A stretch of 64,000 nucleotides of DNA from Nonomuraea spiralis (GTDB taxonomy: Bacteria; Actinomycetota; Actinomycetes; Streptosporangiales; Streptosporangiaceae), in the NCBI RefSeq assembly GCF_014648435.1, contig NZ_BMRC01000029.1, positions 1-64,000 on the forward strand, read 5' to 3'. The notes beneath the pieces are model-generated. The model did no database searches. It had not been told where the DNA came from and saw only the letters and a list, made by a program, of their open reading frames with translations. A program made the position numbers and the translations under genes. Shown here piece by piece: positions 1 to 9,650 of this stretch (positions are counted from its first letter, which is position 1; each line of letters opens with the position of its first letter).

Positions 1-1
1 C

Positions 2-64
2 GCCGAATATGAACGTCGACACGTAATCAAGAGCATTCAGGAAGACGGCTATGCTGCCGCGTAG
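2..64 (+). CDS. C-terminal tail of a CDS cut by the window edge
   Basis: An open frame runs in from the left edge and ends at a TAG at 62-64, giving a charged 20-residue tail (AEYERRHVIKSIQ then EDGYAAA). No family can be assigned from so short a piece. It could also be a chance open frame. Confidence 0.3.
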   Translation, partial: AEYERRHVIKSIQEDGYAAA

Positions 65-111
65 CCGAAAGCCTTGACGTGTCTACCGAGCCGGGGCAAC
101 TCCACATCCGA

Positions 112-1086
112 CTACTCCGGCCCCTCGTCGGGTTCAGGTGCTGGCAGCCGGGTGCCCGCGTTGGCGACAATGTCGTCGAGTTTCGCCCCTGCAAGACGGG
201 TGTCACTGAGGTCGACGTCACGCAGATCAGCCTTGCTCAGGTCAGCCCCGCGCAAGTCCGCTCCGCGTAGGACAGCTTCACGCATCCGAGCCCCCTGTAG
301 GTGTGCCCCCGCAAGCCGAGCCTCAGCCAAATTCGCTCTTTCGAGATTCGCTTGCCGGAGATCGGCGTCTGTCAGATCGGCGCCGCGAAGTGAGATTCGC
401 CTGAGCCATGCACGATTCAAAGTCGCATGACGCAAACTGGTATGGTCCAGGTTTCCGCTCAGTTGGATGCGTCGCAGATCGACTCGGGACAGGTATCTGT
501 CGCCGCCGTCAGCATGGTCAGGCAGACGGGCGAGAATGTGCATGGCAATCTGCACGTCTGGAGCACGGCTCGACAGCCATGGAAGGGCATCATCGATTTC
601 GTCTGGATGGAGCGGCCCGTTCGGCGCGCCCACGGGCCAGGCAGCGTGTCCTCGGACATAGGCCCCCAGGATCGTAGCCACTGTGGGGCGGTCGGCATAG
701 GAGTTCTTGGCGATGCGCTCCAGCGCATGCAACCCGCCCAAACGGATGTCCACGGTGTCACTGCCGAGGTGTTCGATCGCGCGACTGAAACGATCGGTGA
801 GATGCCCTTCCCTCGCCACGCGCACCTGCTGCCACGCGGCGATGACACCGGCCATCACGAACAGGGCGCCGAAAGCCTGCAGCAGTTGCCCACGCAGAGT
901 GCTCTGGAGCCCAGCCTGCGCTTGTTGCAACTGGATCCGTGCTTCGACACTTGGAACCGCGTGCAGTTCGCCGGGCGGCAACGGCGGATAGATCAGATGA
1001 GGCAAATACAGTACGACGGCGAGCAGAAGCAATGCTACGCCCGCAAGGATGCTGGCAAGGGCCCACAGCGGAATGCGTCTCGACAA
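112..1086 (-). CDS. Membrane-anchored pentapeptide-repeat protein
   Basis: The 324-residue product has two hydrophobic segments (about 7-30 and 70-86) separated by a short, probably extracytoplasmic stretch. A conserved-looking block follows (AIEHLGSDTVDIRLGG at about 103-118). From about 200 to 295 there is a run of pentapeptide repeats of A(D/N)LXX type (GADLT, ADLRQ, ANLER, ANLAE, GADLR, GADLS), which fold as a right-handed quadrilateral beta-helix. Related two-TM proteins are common in actinobacteria and have no established function; some pentapeptide proteins mimic DNA and protect gyrase, but nothing here shows that. It stands alone, divergent from a broken transposase, in the accessory part of the window. 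Confidence 0.85.
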   Translation of the reverse strand: MSRRIPLWALASILAGVALLLLAVVLYLPHLIYPPLPPGELHAVPSVEARIQLQQAQAGLQSTLRGQLLQAFGALFVMAGVIAAWQQVRVAREGHLTDRFSRAIEHLGSDTVDIRLGGLHALERIAKNSYADRPTVATILGAYVRGHAAWPVGAPNGPLHPDEIDDALPWLSSRAPDVQIAMHILARLPDHADGGDRYLSRVDLRRIQLSGNLDHTSLRHATLNRAWLRRISLRGADLTDADLRQANLERANLAEARLAGAHLQGARMREAVLRGADLRGADLSKADLRDVDLSDTRLAGAKLDDIVANAGTRLPAPEPDEGPE

Positions 1087-1300
1087 GCTGACTCCCCTGG
1101 CTCAGCCAGTGCAATAGGGGACGAACTTCAGCGTGTCAGGGAGCAACCGCAATGGCCATACCAAGCGTGGCAGCGGTACAGTAGTGTGCGCCTGCCGATA
1201 ATTATATCCATCCAGGTCGTGGCCCTGCGAGGGCTTTGTGTGAAGTACGCGAGCTCCGGTCTCTCAGGAGACGGAAGCGCGTACGGCAGGATGATCGGCT

Positions 1301-2390
1301 GTGCTCCTTCGCCTGGCCTACCTGACCGTCACGAACGCTTTCGCCGCGCTGCGGTTGCTGCCCATGGGCGATCGAGACAAGGATGTGGAGATCCTCGCCC
1401 TACGTCACCAGATCACCGTCCTTGAACGCCACCTCAGCGCCGACACCCAGGTGAGATTCGCACCCGAGGACCGAGCCTTCCTGGCCGCGCTCCTGACCTC
1501 GCTGCCCCGGGAGGTCCAGAGTCGGCTGCGGCTGCTCATCCAACCGGATACTGTGCTGCGCTGGCACCGCGATCTGACGAGACGGCGTCATACCCGTACC
1601 TGCCGGCCGAAGAGACGTGGGCGCCCGCCCACGGTCCACTCCATCCGCGTTCTTATCCTGCGTCTGGTTCGGGAGAACCCGAGCTGGGGCTATCTGCGGG
1701 TGCATGGTGAACTCACCACGCTCGGCATCAAGGTCGCGCCGTCCACGGTGTGGGAGATCCTCAAGCAGGAAGCTCTCGATCCGGCGCCCGGGCGGGCCTC
1801 CACCACATGGGCCGACTTCCTGCCTCGCAAGCCGACGCCCTGCCGGCCGCCGATCTCATCGAAACCATCACCCTCAACGGGCAGCGCCAGTACATCCGGG
1901 CGGTGATCGAGTACGCCGCCAGGCGGGTCCGTGTGCTCGGCACCACCGCGCGCCCGAGCGCGAGCTGGGCCATCCAGGCAATCAGGAATCTCGTGATGGA
2001 CCTGCACGATGCGGACTGCCGGGCGCGCCTTCTGCTCCGCGATCGGGATGGGAAGTTCCCAGCCCTCATGGACGAGATTCTCGCCGAGGCCGGCATCAAG
2101 ACGGTGCTCACCGAGATCCGGATGCTGCGGATGAACTTCATCATGGAGCGGTGGGTGCAGTCGTGTCGCAACGAGCTTTTCGACCGCTGCCTCGTTTGGA
2201 ACGAACACCACCTGCGGCACGCCCTGGGCGAGTACGAACACTTCTAGAACCAGCACCAGCACATCAAGCGCTGAACCAAGCAGCCCCGCTGCGCACCGTT
2301 CCCGATCCGATCACGGCCCCAGAGCGAATCATCGACCTGAACGTACGCGGACGAGACCGGCTCGGCGGCGTCCTCCACGAGTACTCATAA
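1301..2390 (+). pseudogene. Degenerate integrase-core (IS3-like, rve) transposase
   Basis: The N-terminal part from a GTG at 1301 reads as the common actinomycete transposase opening (LLRLAYLTVTNAFAALRLLP, DVEILALRHQITVLERHL), followed by an HTH segment (NPSWGYLRVHGEL). Near 1790-1830 the frame shifts, and the DDE core continues in another frame to a stop at 2247. The core keeps DxD-like LLRDRDGKF and the ERWVQSCRNELFDR segment carrying the third acidic residue. The usual HYNxxRPH tail is disrupted by a stop and a second frameshift, and the end (HQALNQAAPLRTVPDP) is found in a third frame. At least two frameshifts make it inactive. I could not find terminal inverted repeats. Confidence 0.85.
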
Positions 2391-2629
2391 GCGGCTTGAA
2401 CTGCATGGATGGAATTTCGGCAGGCGCAGAGTCCTGCATCGCGTTTCTTGAGCCACGTGCACGATAGCCCAAAGGGATCACTTGGTCGGGACAGACCGAT
2501 AAAGCTGCTGATCGCCCTGGAGCTCCAGGACGTTACAGCAATTTATATCCTATTTATGGTGATCTATCTCATATTGCTAATTGATCTTGACTGAAGGTAA
2601 AGCTTGTTTGCCATTCCACACTCAACGGA
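2391..2629. promoter_or_regulatory. AT-rich intergenic region upstream of the giant secreted protein
   Basis: About 240 bp with base composition clearly more AT-rich than the rest of the window, especially 2530-2600. It includes a perfect 14-bp palindrome (CCTGGAGCTCCAGG, 2516-2529). It must carry the promoter of the gene starting near 2630, but no clean -35/-10 pair stands out. No gene is seen. Confidence 0.4.
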
Positions 2630-5600
2630 TTGCGAGTGTTAGTGAACAAGTTAGTCAGCTCGGCGAGGCTGAGCGGGAAACCGCCCAAGCGCCTCGCCGT
2701 TGCCACGATGCTGACGATGGCAGCATCGCTACTGGTGGCAGGAACTACGGTAGCGTCGGCTGATCCTGAACCTGCTCCGACCGCGACCCCCGCTCCTCCG
2801 TCGATGACGACCTTCCCCAAGCCGGAGGATCCCGACGCGCCGCTGCGGGCGGCGGTGGCCCAGGCGCGCACGTCCGGGCAGCCGGTGCCGGTGGAGGCGG
2901 CCTTCACCGAGTCCGCCCGCGTGTGGGCCTATCCCGACGGGCACCTGACCACCCATGCCTACGACGGGCCGGTGCAGCTCAAACAGGCCGATGGCGGCTG
3001 GGGCCGGATCGACACGAGCCTGGTGGAGCGGGACGGCGTGCTGAAGCCGAAGCTGGCCAAGGCTGACGTGAGCTTCTCCCTGGGGGGCGACGGCCCGTTC
3101 GCCTCACTGGCGCGTGACGGGAAACAGCGGGTCGCCCTGTCCTGGGGCGCGCCGCTGCCACGCCCGCAGATCACCGGCGACAAGGCCCGGTACGCCGACG
3201 CCGCCGGGCCCGGCGCCGATCTCGTGGCCACGGCCCTGCCCACCGGGTTCCGGCACGACGTCGTCCTGCGCGAGCGGCCCGCGAAGCCTGTGGAGTTCCG
3301 GCTGCCGGTGGAGACCGACGGCTTGACGCTCTCGATGTCGAAGGGGGGCGGGCTGGCGCTGAAGAACAGCAAGGGCAAGACCGCCCTGTCGGCTCCGGCT
3401 CCCCGGATGTGGGACGCCGCCGCGGCCGACACCGCCGACGACCAGCCGGGCCGCGAGGCCAAGGTCAGGACGAGCGTGGAGACCAAGGACGGCCGGACCG
3501 TCCTGGTGCTGAAGCCGGACCCGGCCTGGCTGGCCGACCCGGCCACCCGGTACCCGGTGACCGTTGATCCCACCACCACTCTGGGCGTCACCCAAGAGGT
3601 GGGGATCATGTCCCCGAACTCGCAGATCGCGCCGGGCAGGGTCGGCCGCCAGAACTACCGGTACTGCACCGGGACGTGGCCCAACCAGACCTGCGCCGAC
3701 AGGTCGGAGACGCTGCGGGCGTTGATGGCCTTCGACACCACGTCGATCGCCAACCGGAACGTGCTCAAGGCCACCATGCAGCTGACCCTGCGGGCCAACG
3801 CCAGCTCCTGCCTGGTCAACTACCAGTCGATCTTCGCGCACCGGATCACCGAAGCCTGGGTGGCCGACGACACGTTCTGGAGCAGGCAGCCCGCCACCAC
3901 CCCCGACGGACGCTCCTCGATCAATCCGTGCATCCAGCCGCAGACCGCCGGGGCGGTGTGGAGCTGGGACATGACCGCGATGGCTCAGGCCTGGGCCGGC
4001 GGCACCCCCAACCACGGGCTGATGCTGCAACTGGGCACCGAGACCACCCCCGCCTCCAACGTCAGCGAGAACTTCGACTTCTGGCCTCAGGCCTACAACC
4101 AGAACGTGCCCAGGCTGAGCGTGGACTGGGTGCTGCCGCCGGAGATCCCGACTGTGGCCGCCGAGTCCATCGACTCTTTGAGCGGCAATGACGCCATCGC
4201 CCGCTCCACGGCGGTGAAGGTCACCTACAAGTCCAGCGTGCCCGAGGCCACCCCGCTCGACTACACCGTCAGCGTCAACGACTCCACCATGGCCCCGCCC
4301 CCCGCGCAGCTTCCCACCGGCGAGGCCGCCTACTGGAAGCTGGACGAGGCTTCCGGAGCCGCCGCGGCCGACGCCTCCGGCCACAACCTGAACGCCACCC
4401 TGACCGGCAACTACAGCCGCGTCCCCGGGCAGGTGGGCCAGGCTCTCAAGCTGTCCGGCGGAACCGGCGCCACCGCCGGGCCGGTGCTCAACACCGATCA
4501 GAGCTACACGGTGACGGCCTGGGTCAAGCTGGAGGACAGCGCCGCCGACCAGGTGGTCTTCTCCCAGCAGGGCGTCAACCAGCCCGCCTTCACCCTGGCC
4601 TACGCCCGCTCGACGGTTCCCGAGGTCGATCAGCGGTGGGTCCTCACCATGGTCACCCAGGACATCCCCGATCGGATCTACGAACAGTGGGCGGTCTCCA
4701 AGAACATCGCCCGGGTCGGCCGATGGAGCCATGTGGCCGTCCAGTACGACCAGACCGCTCACAAGATCCGCCTGTTCGTCGACGGCGAGCTGGCCGACGA
4801 ACGCGATCACACCGCGAACTGGAACGCCCGCGGCGCCTTCCAGTTCGGCAAGGGGCAGATCGCCGGTGACCACACCCCCTTCACCGGCGCGATCGACGAC
4901 GTCCACGCCTACCAGAGGGTCCTGTCGCCGGCCGACCTGCGCACGATGGTCACCGCTCCGGGCACGACGACGAACAACGGCGTGCCCGCCGGTCAGACCC
5001 CCGAGAGGATCTTCTCGCTGGACAATCCGGCCAGCTTCAAGTTCGTGGTCAAGGCGTGCCGGACCGGGGTGACGCCGCCGTCGTGCAACGAGAGCCCGGC
5101 CTACCGCATCACCTCCGACGCGGCGACGCTGCCCACCGACACCGAGACCGGCATGGCCGACCCCACCCAGCCGATCCTCTCCGGCATGGTCAACCGCCCC
5201 TCCGGCGGCCCAGTAACCGCCAAGTACTACCTGTACGACAACGCCGGAACCCCGGTCGGCTCGGCTCCGCTTGGAATTCGGAACGCCAACGGCGGCGAAC
5301 GCGCCTCGTTCCAGATTCCCGCCAATACGGTCCAGCCCGGCACCATTTACAAATGGCAGATGGTGGCCTGCGCCGTCGGTCAGGGTGGCATGACCACGCC
5401 CACACCGACACCGACACCCACACCGACGCCAACGCCCACGCCGCTTCCACAAGGGCTCGTGGCGGCCTACGGCATGAACGAAGGCACCGGGACGAGCGTC
5501 GGCGACATCTCGGGCAGGAATAACGCCGGCACCGTCCAGAACGCCACCTGGACCGCCGGCAAGTTCGGCCAGGCGCTGTCCTTCAACGGCACGTCCAGCA

Positions 5601-8600
5601 AGGTCTCCATCCCGAACAGCGCCAACCTTGTGCTGCCGCAGGGCATGACCATGTCCGCGTGGATCAACCCGACCAGCCTGAGCGGTTGGCGCAGCGTCGC
5701 CTTCAAGGACTACACCTCCGGCGTCGGCTACGGCCTGTACGCCTCCAACGGCCTGACCCCCAGCAGTTGGCTGCGTTCCGGCGGCGTCCACCAGCAGGTC
5801 GACGGCACGGCGGCGCTGCCGACCGGCACCTGGTCCCACCTGGCGGTCACCCACGACGGCACCACCGCCCGCCTGTACGTCAACGGGCAACAGGTCGCGC
5901 AGAAGCCGGTCGGAACCCTCGAAGATTCCGGCGGCGCCCTGCAGATCGGCGCCAACACCAACTGGGGCGAGTACTTCAGCGGCGCGATCGACGAACTGCG
6001 CGTCTACAACCGCGCCCAAACCGCCGCCGAAATCACCACCGATATGAACACGCCCCTCAGCGGCGCTACTGCCCTAGCTGCCGCGCCTGGTTCAACGGCA
6101 ACCTCTGCCACGGCCGTAACCACGTCAGAGGGATCAGGTATCGAGGAAGTCTGCACGTCCAAGACCACCCCCGTCTCCTTCACCACGCCCGGCACAGCCC
6201 CGGAGCCTCCGGCGGAGGACGTCCGGCATCTGATGCTGGGCAAGGACAACTTCGTCATCAAGACCGCAAAAACCGACCCCACCGCGTGCGACGGGGCACC
6301 CTGTCTGCTGACCGACGCCACCACCTTGCAGGTCGGTGGCACAGGCGCCGACAAGGTAGCCAGCGTGATCGGTCTCCGACTGGATGAGGTCCCCGACGGG
6401 GCGGTCTTCACTGAAGCGCTACTCAATCTCGGAACACCCGCTTGCTCAGGCGGGACATGCGTTCCCGAGACAGTTGTGAAGATTGCCGCGCTGAAGAACC
6501 CGGTGACTGGAACGACCAAGGGATCGGACTTGGCCGCCGACGTCGATCCAGAACAGGTCTACGATTTCCCTATCGAAGCACCGAAGGGAGACATATCCGG
6601 CAGTGCCACAATGTGGTACCTGATCACCTCCACCCGCGAGGAGATGATCGATCTCGGCAGTGCGGCTGCGGCTGAGCAGATATCGCTGGCCCTCACGTAT
6701 CTAATGCCTGGCCCACCAAGCAAAGTGCTCAATCTGAACGCGCAGGGTGGGGACGCAGGCGCCATCGCCAGCTGGGGTATCCCAGAAGCCACCGGCGGTT
6801 TGGTACTGCTCGACGGGTACGACGTGGAGGTGCTCGACGGTGGAGGAAGCTCGATCAAGACACTCGAGGTAAAGGACCCCTGGGTAGCCATCACAGGCTT
6901 GGCCAATGGGATCACGTACACGGTGCGGGTTCGTGCTAAGACCGCTATCGGCGCTGGCAACTGGGAAGCCACGAGCTTCTCCACAAAGGCACTCCCCCCG
7001 CCCAACACCACTGGTGCGAGTGGGTCCTGTATTCCACCACTCGATGGCCGAGCAGCAGCTCCGCGAGGCGCCACACGGGCCACGGTCGGCGAGTCCGCCA
7101 CGCAGGAGTACCTTGACAGAGTCAAGCACTTCATCCAGGCCCAAGATGCGGTCCTGGAAGGGCGTGCTGCCACGATCTGGGACGCGCCCGGTGTGGAGCC
7201 GACTTCGCCCAGCACTGCCAGCCTCTCTCTGCTGAACGCGGCGCTCCTCTCGCAACGAGAGGTGATGGCCCAGAACGGAGAGAGTCGCAGCGGTTCTACC
7301 GTCACCTTGGACAACGCGGTGGTCTATCCGGGCCGCGATGGGTCGGTGTACGTCACCGCCAAGGTGGATCGCACATGGACCGTCAGCACCACATCTTCAA
7401 GTACGGCAATGCCAACAGCCCGAGTCGGCCGCACAAAAGCGACAGCCGCAGGCGGCACGGTCGAGGGTATCCCTCCCACCATCACGATCTTCGTGCTCGG
7501 TCCCTACTGCGGTGTCAAAACCATTGATGTCCCACTGGACTCCTACCAGGACCAGAGCGATCAGATCGACCCAGTGGGCAACGACGGCGGCTGCGCGAGC
7601 GCAGCGAATAGTGCCGCGGACGCAGCGACGACGAGGGCCCAGCTTCTTGACGACAGCCCGTGCGACGCAGGACAAGTCGGCTCAAATAGCCGTGGATGTG
7701 TGATAACTCATCCAGGCGGAAAGTCCGACCTCACCTTCGCGTCGCCGGGAGACACGTACCGCATCTGGGAAAACGACGTGGTCCCTGAGAACGGGGACGG
7801 CGTCGTAGTAAAGACCAAATTGCAGTGTGAAGTCAAAAACCTTCTACCGGGTGCCAAAGGCTGGTACTGGACGACCAGAACAACCGCGATCTGGAGGCCC
7901 ACCGAGAAAAGGGGGAGCCTCGGCCCTAAAATGCAGTGGAAACTGGACTCTCTACATAACCAGGTCTTCCTCACCTCCGCCAACAAGACATACGGAGTCG
8001 CCTACAACACGAACGGGACAATCAACTGGGCAAAATCCTCCAAGTTCGCCAAAGTCCTTCTTTTGGACAAGACGCCGGGCGGCAAGAACAACGGTCCCGG
8101 TGCCGTCGTCAAGGCATCGAGCAAGTCATGCTTCAGGTGGGAGAAGGAAAGCTCTACCTATGAGGCGCATTTAACGGTCGGCGGCACCTTCGGAGCGCCC
8201 GACGGCAAGCTCACCGGGGAGTTCAACGTCGGGGGAGAATGGGCCAAGATTCTCACCGGAACAGCGGATAAAGACTGCGGCGATTTCAACCCGACGCGGC
8301 GACTGGAACGAAAGGCGATCTTCGACGACTACAGCGAGGATGCAGCGCTGGGTGGACAGTGCTGGGCGGCCGAGGGCTATGAGAAGTGTCGAATTCTGAC
8401 CTACAGCCAGGTCCTCGGCAGCTCTATGGACATCGACTACAACTTCACCCAGACGGTGAACAAGGTTACGAAGAATGTTCATTACCAGTATCCAACCATG
8501 CGACAATCCATGGGAATTCGGCTTCGCCGAACGTTCCGGATGCATGTAATCGACTGCGACCCCGCGGGAAGCAAATGCTACTATAGCTATCCTGAGTGGG

Positions 8601-8656
8601 TGACGGTCGAAGATGTATGTACTACCTCGACCGTAAGGCCGGCATATAAGATCTAG
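2630..8656 (+). CDS. Giant secreted multidomain protein (DNRLRE-like region, two LamG domains, FN3, unknown C-terminus)
   Basis: The product has about 2,008 residues with an export signal at about 1-45 (basic start, hydrophobic core, ASA-D cleavage). Residues 50-350 resemble the N-terminal part of actinobacterial wall-associated/RHS-type proteins. A DNRLRE-like region lies at about 358-504 (LRALMAFDTTSI...), LamG jelly-roll domains at about 561-774 and 941-1141, joined by a Thr-Pro repeat linker, and an FN3 domain at about 1361-1461. The last 550 residues contain many Cys and match nothing I recognise; they use more AT-rich codons than the first half. There are no YD repeats or recognisable toxin domain. 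It is probably surface-exposed and sugar-binding. The start is uncertain: TTG 2630, GTG 2636 or GTG 2642, none with a strong Shine-Dalgarno site. Confidence 0.8.
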   Translation: MRVLVNKLVSSARLSGKPPKRLAVATMLTMAASLLVAGTTVASADPEPAPTATPAPPSMTTFPKPEDPDAPLRAAVAQARTSGQPVPVEAAFTESARVWAYPDGHLTTHAYDGPVQLKQADGGWGRIDTSLVERDGVLKPKLAKADVSFSLGGDGPFASLARDGKQRVALSWGAPLPRPQITGDKARYADAAGPGADLVATALPTGFRHDVVLRERPAKPVEFRLPVETDGLTLSMSKGGGLALKNSKGKTALSAPAPRMWDAAAADTADDQPGREAKVRTSVETKDGRTVLVLKPDPAWLADPATRYPVTVDPTTTLGVTQEVGIMSPNSQIAPGRVGRQNYRYCTGTWPNQTCADRSETLRALMAFDTTSIANRNVLKATMQLTLRANASSCLVNYQSIFAHRITEAWVADDTFWSRQPATTPDGRSSINPCIQPQTAGAVWSWDMTAMAQAWAGGTPNHGLMLQLGTETTPASNVSENFDFWPQAYNQNVPRLSVDWVLPPEIPTVAAESIDSLSGNDAIARSTAVKVTYKSSVPEATPLDYTVSVNDSTMAPPPAQLPTGEAAYWKLDEASGAAAADASGHNLNATLTGNYSRVPGQVGQALKLSGGTGATAGPVLNTDQSYTVTAWVKLEDSAADQVVFSQQGVNQPAFTLAYARSTVPEVDQRWVLTMVTQDIPDRIYEQWAVSKNIARVGRWSHVAVQYDQTAHKIRLFVDGELADERDHTANWNARGAFQFGKGQIAGDHTPFTGAIDDVHAYQRVLSPADLRTMVTAPGTTTNNGVPAGQTPERIFSLDNPASFKFVVKACRTGVTPPSCNESPAYRITSDAATLPTDTETGMADPTQPILSGMVNRPSGGPVTAKYYLYDNAGTPVGSAPLGIRNANGGERASFQIPANTVQPGTIYKWQMVACAVGQGGMTTPTPTPTPTPTPTPTPLPQGLVAAYGMNEGTGTSVGDISGRNNAGTVQNATWTAGKFGQALSFNGTSSKVSIPNSANLVLPQGMTMSAWINPTSLSGWRSVAFKDYTSGVGYGLYASNGLTPSSWLRSGGVHQQVDGTAALPTGTWSHLAVTHDGTTARLYVNGQQVAQKPVGTLEDSGGALQIGANTNWGEYFSGAIDELRVYNRAQTAAEITTDMNTPLSGATALAAAPGSTATSATAVTTSEGSGIEEVCTSKTTPVSFTTPGTAPEPPAEDVRHLMLGKDNFVIKTAKTDPTACDGAPCLLTDATTLQVGGTGADKVASVIGLRLDEVPDGAVFTEALLNLGTPACSGGTCVPETVVKIAALKNPVTGTTKGSDLAADVDPEQVYDFPIEAPKGDISGSATMWYLITSTREEMIDLGSAAAAEQISLALTYLMPGPPSKVLNLNAQGGDAGAIASWGIPEATGGLVLLDGYDVEVLDGGGSSIKTLEVKDPWVAITGLANGITYTVRVRAKTAIGAGNWEATSFSTKALPPPNTTGASGSCIPPLDGRAAAPRGATRATVGESATQEYLDRVKHFIQAQDAVLEGRAATIWDAPGVEPTSPSTASLSLLNAALLSQREVMAQNGESRSGSTVTLDNAVVYPGRDGSVYVTAKVDRTWTVSTTSSSTAMPTARVGRTKATAAGGTVEGIPPTITIFVLGPYCGVKTIDVPLDSYQDQSDQIDPVGNDGGCASAANSAADAATTRAQLLDDSPCDAGQVGSNSRGCVITHPGGKSDLTFASPGDTYRIWENDVVPENGDGVVVKTKLQCEVKNLLPGAKGWYWTTRTTAIWRPTEKRGSLGPKMQWKLDSLHNQVFLTSANKTYGVAYNTNGTINWAKSSKFAKVLLLDKTPGGKNNGPGAVVKASSKSCFRWEKESSTYEAHLTVGGTFGAPDGKLTGEFNVGGEWAKILTGTADKDCGDFNPTRRLERKAIFDDYSEDAALGGQCWAAEGYEKCRILTYSQVLGSSMDIDYNFTQTVNKVTKNVHYQYPTMRQSMGIRLRRTFRMHVIDCDPAGSKCYYSYPEWVTVEDVCTTSTVRPAYKI
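5392..5442 (+). repeat. Thr-Pro repeat linker
   Basis: Repeated ACGCCC/ACACCG hexamers encode an alternating Thr-Pro stretch of about 16 residues. This extended, typically O-glycosylated kind of linker separates the two LamG-containing halves of the secreted protein. Confidence 0.9.
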
Positions 8657-8677
8657 ATCTCCGGAAACCTAGAACAA

Positions 8678-8725
8678 GCAATGGTCCAGCGGAATGACTG
8701 CAACGGAGTTCTGCTGGGCCATTGC
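8678..8725 (+). terminator. Hairpin after the giant secreted protein gene
   Basis: A 17-bp inverted repeat (GCAATGGTCCAGCGGAA at 8678-8694 against TTCTGCTGGGCCATTGC at 8709-8725, 15 of 17 positions complementary) with a 14-nt loop lies 22 bp past the stop codon. No T-run follows, so it is either an imperfect terminator or an mRNA 3' stabiliser. Confidence 0.6.
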
Positions 8726-8769
8726 GGCCTGCCTTACCTGGTTTGACCTGAAATAAAAGGGAGGTCGAC

Positions 8770-9639
8770 TTGAACCGCTGCCTGCTGATATCGATTTCGG
8801 TGTTGGTTGTTGGAACTTGCGCAGCATGGTTGGGTTGGCGTTCTTTGGCGCAACGACAGGAGTGGGACAACAGTATCGGGAACGAGCGAATCCGATACGT
8901 TCTACTGAACGCGCTCAGCGCAGCAAACCCCGACATCCGTGTCACATTCGACCAGCTAGCACAGGATGGCCGCACCATATCTGAAGACGTCGGAGAAGAT
9001 GGCATCATCGAAGTCGTGCTCGACTCGCGACACCTGCGGCGCAATGAGAGTTACCCGCAACATGATGCCATCCGCTTGCGGCAAGGCGGGCTCTTGGGAA
9101 CACCTTCGATAGCCGGCGGACGGCTCAGCGGAGCACTGCAATGGTTTGCCGGTGGCAGGGATGAGACTCTCCCAAGTCGAGCTGATCTCAAGCACACACT
9201 GTCCAGGCTGAGCCGTACTGGCGTGCTACTGCAGGCAGTGGTAAAGCTGAAGCATCCACTCCTCGAAAAGAGTCTTCCAACCACCCCGCCCATACCGCAG
9301 CCCCTCGATGTTGAAGCCGTTCTCCTCTCTCCGGGCGCACCTGGACAGAAGCCGATTGCTTGGGATGTCAACAACTGCGAATACAGGCTCCCATCCGGAC
9401 CTTGTACGCAGGGGTTAGCCGCCCAGTTTCAAGCATGGGTGCAATCTCTCAGACGCGAGGATGCGCAACCGCTGGAGCGAATCGGCCTCAATTATGACGA
9501 ACTCCAATTGCGCGCCCGGGAGTCGAAGGCATACGGGTTCATCGCAGAATCGACGCCGGAGGTGCTGGCGTGGCTCATACAGCAGCCAGAGGTGGCGCGA
9601 CTCGAACTCACCGACATTGGCTTCCTCCGCTCTTCTTGA
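8770..9639 (+). CDS. Membrane-anchored hypothetical protein
   Basis: The 289-residue product begins at a TTG preceded by a strong Shine-Dalgarno site (GGGAGG, 6 nt upstream). An N-terminal hydrophobic segment (about 4-25, LLISISVLVVGTCAAWLGW) should anchor it with the rest outside the cell; the Cys at 17 is not in a good lipobox. The remainder contains Cys in a VNNCEYRLPSGPC segment and no family motif that I recognise. The gene lies 113 bp after the giant LamG protein gene, on the same strand and with similarly lowered GC. A partner or immunity-like role is possible but only inferred from position. Confidence 0.7.
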   Translation: MNRCLLISISVLVVGTCAAWLGWRSLAQRQEWDNSIGNERIRYVLLNALSAANPDIRVTFDQLAQDGRTISEDVGEDGIIEVVLDSRHLRRNESYPQHDAIRLRQGGLLGTPSIAGGRLSGALQWFAGGRDETLPSRADLKHTLSRLSRTGVLLQAVVKLKHPLLEKSLPTTPPIPQPLDVEAVLLSPGAPGQKPIAWDVNNCEYRLPSGPCTQGLAAQFQAWVQSLRREDAQPLERIGLNYDELQLRARESKAYGFIAESTPEVLAWLIQQPEVARLELTDIGFLRSS

Positions 9640-9650
9640 TTGACCTCATT

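Noticed and set aside
3104..6019. A 971-codon open frame antisense to the giant secreted protein gene
   Set aside because: Its product is a low-complexity Gly/Val/Arg-rich sequence typical of the complementary strand of GC-rich genes, and the sense strand shows clear LamG domains and a signal peptide.
2630..8656. Classification as an RHS/YD-repeat toxin
   Set aside because: The N-terminal part resembles such proteins, but there are no YD repeats, no RHS core-associated motif and no recognisable toxin domain.
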